Assembly: GCA_913040875.1 (NCBI GenBank)
Contig: CAJWHX010000141.1
Location: 1 to 7,974, forward strand
Length of the DNA stretch: 7,974 bases
Direction: 5' to 3'
DNA from: an uncultured Pseudomonadota bacterium
GTDB lineage: Bacteria; Myxococcota; UBA796
Shown: piece by piece, positions 6,733 through 7,974 of the stretch
Layout of the letters: each line of letters opens with the position of its first letter
How positions within the stretch are numbered: position 1 is the first letter of the stretch
Translations under genes and position numbers: made by a program
Notes under the pieces: generated by a model
What the model saw: only the letters and a program-made list of their open reading frames with translations
Database searches by the model: none
Told to the model about the DNA's origin: nothing

Positions 6733-6743
6733 GTTCAATGAAC
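6733..6743. promoter_or_regulatory. Palindrome GTTCAATGAAC, candidate operator site 1
   Basis: This is a perfect inverted repeat, GTTCA-A-TGAAC. It would cover the predicted transcription start of the outer-membrane gene and shares its half-site with the palindrome at 6764-6775. The two centres are 31.5 bp apart, three DNA turns. The cognate regulator is unknown. Confidence 0.45.
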
Positions 6744-6745
6744 AC

Positions 6746-6775
6746 AGTGTATCGGTTTCTATATTGAACGTTCAA
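6746..6775 (-). promoter_or_regulatory. Candidate promoter of the outer-membrane gene
   Basis: On the minus strand TTGAAC (6775-6770) and TACACT (6751-6746) are separated by 18 bases. Each matches the sigma70 consensus at four of six positions. Transcription would start near 6739, leaving a short leader of about 16 bases that still includes the GGAG site. The -35 hexamer is half of a perfect palindrome. Confidence 0.4.
6764..6775. promoter_or_regulatory. Palindrome TTGAACGTTCAA, candidate operator site 2
   Basis: This is a perfect 12-bp palindrome in the middle of the divergent region between the outer-membrane gene and ahcY. One half forms the -35-like hexamer of the minus-strand promoter. 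It uses the same TGAAC/GTTCA half-site as site 1 but in the opposite arrangement. A regulator here could control one or both genes. Confidence 0.5.
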
Positions 6776-6865
6776 GTAACAAATAGACATTCAGAGTGGA
6801 ATTACGGTGTTTTTTGCGATATCAGTAGTCATCAAACCACAACAATACAAACCAGAGGAGTCATT
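6776..6865 (+). other. Upstream region of ahcY
   Basis: No convincing sigma70 promoter is visible for ahcY in these 90 bases. The last 25 or so bases are A/C-rich and look unstructured, ending in the strong ribosome site AGAGGAG (6854-6860) five bases before the ATG. I could not find the conserved core of the SAH riboswitch that precedes ahcY in some bacteria. Confidence 0.4.
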
Positions 6866-7974
6866 ATGACCGCTGAATCCACACAAACATTTATGAATAC
6901 AGGTTTGCCACTCTTTAGTGATTTGCCATACAAAGTTGCAGATTTATCTGCTCCAACCGTTGCATTTGGTCGCAAGGAGATTGAACTTGCAGAGCATGAA
7001 ATGCCAGGTCTGATGGCGCTTCGTGAAGAATACGCAGGAGAGCAACCCCTCAAGGGTGCAAAGATTATGGGCTCATTGCACATGACCATTCAAACTGCTG
7101 TACTCATTGAGACGTTGACTGCACTTGGAGCAGATGTCCGCTGGGTATCCTGCAACATCTATTCTACCCAAGATCACGCAGCTGCGGCAGTTGTGGGGGA
7201 TGACGGGGAAGGCACTCCGGTATACGCATGGAAAGGTGAAACACTCCCTGAGTACTGGTGGTGCACACTTCAAGCCCTCGTCTGGCCAGATGCTTCTGGA
7301 CCAAATCTGATTTTGGACGATGGTGGAGATGCCACCCTCCTTGTACATTTGGGGGTTCAGTACGAGAAGTCTGGAACCATTCCAAGTATCGATACTGCAA
7401 CCAGTGACGAACACGCTGTGATTTTGAATATCCTTCATGCTGTTCGCGCTGAGAAGGGCAACGATTTCTGGCACGGTTTGGGTGAAACCATCCGCGGTGT
7501 GTCCGAAGAAACCACTACGGGAGTGCATCGTTTGGTTGAAATGGCAGAAAACAACACGTTGCTGTTCCCCGGTATCAACGTCAACGACTCTGTCACCAAG
7601 TCGAAGTTCGATAATGTATATGGTTGTCGTCACTCTTTGGTCGATGCCATCATGCGTGCGACCGATACGTTGATCTCTGGGAAACGAGCTCTTGTGATGG
7701 GATATGGTGATGTGGGTAAAGGGTCTGTAGATTCTTTGCGTGGTCAATATGCCCGTGTTTCCATTACAGAAATTGATCCAATCTGTGCCCTCCAAGCTGC
7801 AATGATGGGACTCGACGTTGTGACACTGGAAGATGTTCTGACTCAGACGGATATCTTTGTGACAGCAACTGGTAACAAGGACATCATCTCTGCAGATCTG
7901 ATGAGCAAAATGAAGCACAACGCCATCGTTTGTAATATCGGTCACTTTGACAATGAAATCGATATGGCTGGTTT
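6866..7974 (+). CDS. ahcY: S-adenosylhomocysteine hydrolase, C-terminus cut by window edge
   Basis: This is NAD-dependent adenosylhomocysteinase, which splits S-adenosylhomocysteine to homocysteine and adenosine and so relieves product inhibition of methyltransferases in the cytoplasmic methyl cycle. The ATG at 6866 follows AGAGGAG by five bases; 369 codons are visible and roughly the last 100 residues are missing. Conserved blocks are in order: SLHMT with H72, [17 protein letters not shown] at 151-155, [23 protein letters not shown] with catalytic K245, the NAD-binding GYGDVGKG at 279-286, [23 protein letters not shown] and [10 protein letters not shown]. Between DDGGD and EETTTG it carries the roughly 40-residue insertion found in many bacterial enzymes and absent from the mammalian one. 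The gene diverges from the outer-membrane gene across a 142-bp region with two palindromes. All visible catalytic motifs are intact and nothing looks unusual. Confidence 0.98.
   Translation, partial: MTAESTQTFMNTGLPLFSDLPYKVADLSAPTVAFGRKEIELAEHEMPGLMALREEYAGEQPLKGAKIMGSLHMTIQTAVLIETLTALGADVRWVSCNIYSTQDHAAAAVVGDDGEGTPVYAWKGETLPEYWWCTLQALVWPDASGPNLILDDGGDATLLVHLGVQYEKSGTIPSIDTATSDEHAVILNILHAVRAEKGNDFWHGLGETIRGVSEETTTGVHRLVEMAENNTLLFPGINVNDSVTKSKFDNVYGCRHSLVDAIMRATDTLISGKRALVMGYGDVGKGSVDSLRGQYARVSITEIDPICALQAAMMGLDVVTLEDVLTQTDIFVTATGNKDIISADLMSKMKHNAIVCNIGHFDNEIDMAG

Noticed and set aside
6724..6738. TTG start for the outer-membrane protein
   Set aside because: The GGAG ribosome site would then lie inside the coding sequence; the ATG at 6723 is correctly spaced from it and gives a cleaner signal peptide.
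6776..6865. SAH riboswitch before ahcY
   Set aside because: I saw neither the conserved core nor the pseudoknot-forming arms; the stretch nearest the gene is A/C-rich and looks unstructured. A covariance-model search would settle it.
7073..7945. 290-codon minus-strand open frame
   Set aside because: It lies wholly antisense to ahcY, whose catalytic motifs are unambiguous; long antisense frames are common opposite conserved genes.
1..7974. CRISPR array, insertion sequence, prophage or attachment site
   Set aside because: There are no regularly spaced repeats, transposase or integrase motifs, or flanking target duplications. The only close repeats are the two in-frame copies in the TPR gene.

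Overview
The window comes from a Gram-negative bacterium: it encodes Sec-type signal peptides, a predicted outer-membrane beta-barrel ending in Phe, and an envelope-stress type two-component system. Base composition is moderate (mid-40s % GC outside the far left). Bacterial-type AhcY and a CpxP/CpxR/CpxA-like set fit a proteobacterium in the broad sense, or a relative such as Myxococcota/Bdellovibrionota, but nothing here fixes the taxon. No mobile element, CRISPR array, tRNA or rRNA was seen. The window holds seven protein-coding genes, two of them cut by its edges. Layout: (1) 1-1673, minus strand, is a long open gene running off the left edge. It has an unrecognised N-terminal region of about 270 residues followed by TPR-like helical repeats. 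Its repeat half is much more AT-rich than its N-terminal half. (2) 1674-1835 is a divergent regulatory region with a good sigma70-like promoter and phased TTAA boxes. (3) 1836-4691, plus strand, is a tight three-gene operon: a double-length CpxP/Spy-like periplasmic protein, an OmpR-family response regulator and a membrane histidine kinase. The first two genes are joined by an ATGA overlap. The last two are bridged by a seven-codon mini-ORF that has an ATGA overlap at both ends. (4) 4681-6723, minus strand, is a probable two-gene unit: an outer-membrane barrel protein with a very acidic N-terminal extension, then an ADP-ribosylglycohydrolase whose 3' end overlaps the kinase gene by 11 bp. (5) 6724-6865 is a second divergent region, with two palindromes of shared half-site centred 31.5 bp apart over the putative promoter of the outer-membrane gene. 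(6) 6866 to the right edge, plus strand, is ahcY, S-adenosylhomocysteine hydrolase, lacking its C-terminus because of the window edge. How they work together: the periplasmic LTxxQ protein, kinase and regulator most likely form one envelope-stress circuit, with the periplasmic protein as chaperone or negative modulator of the kinase and the regulator probably acting on its own promoter. The acidic outer-membrane protein and the hydrolase are probably co-transcribed, but the sequence does not show a functional link. AhcY is housekeeping methyl-cycle metabolism. The points most worth a second look are the composition break inside the TPR gene, the internally duplicated CpxP-like protein, the acidic-extension barrel paired with a DraG-type hydrolase, and the two phased operator-like arrays.
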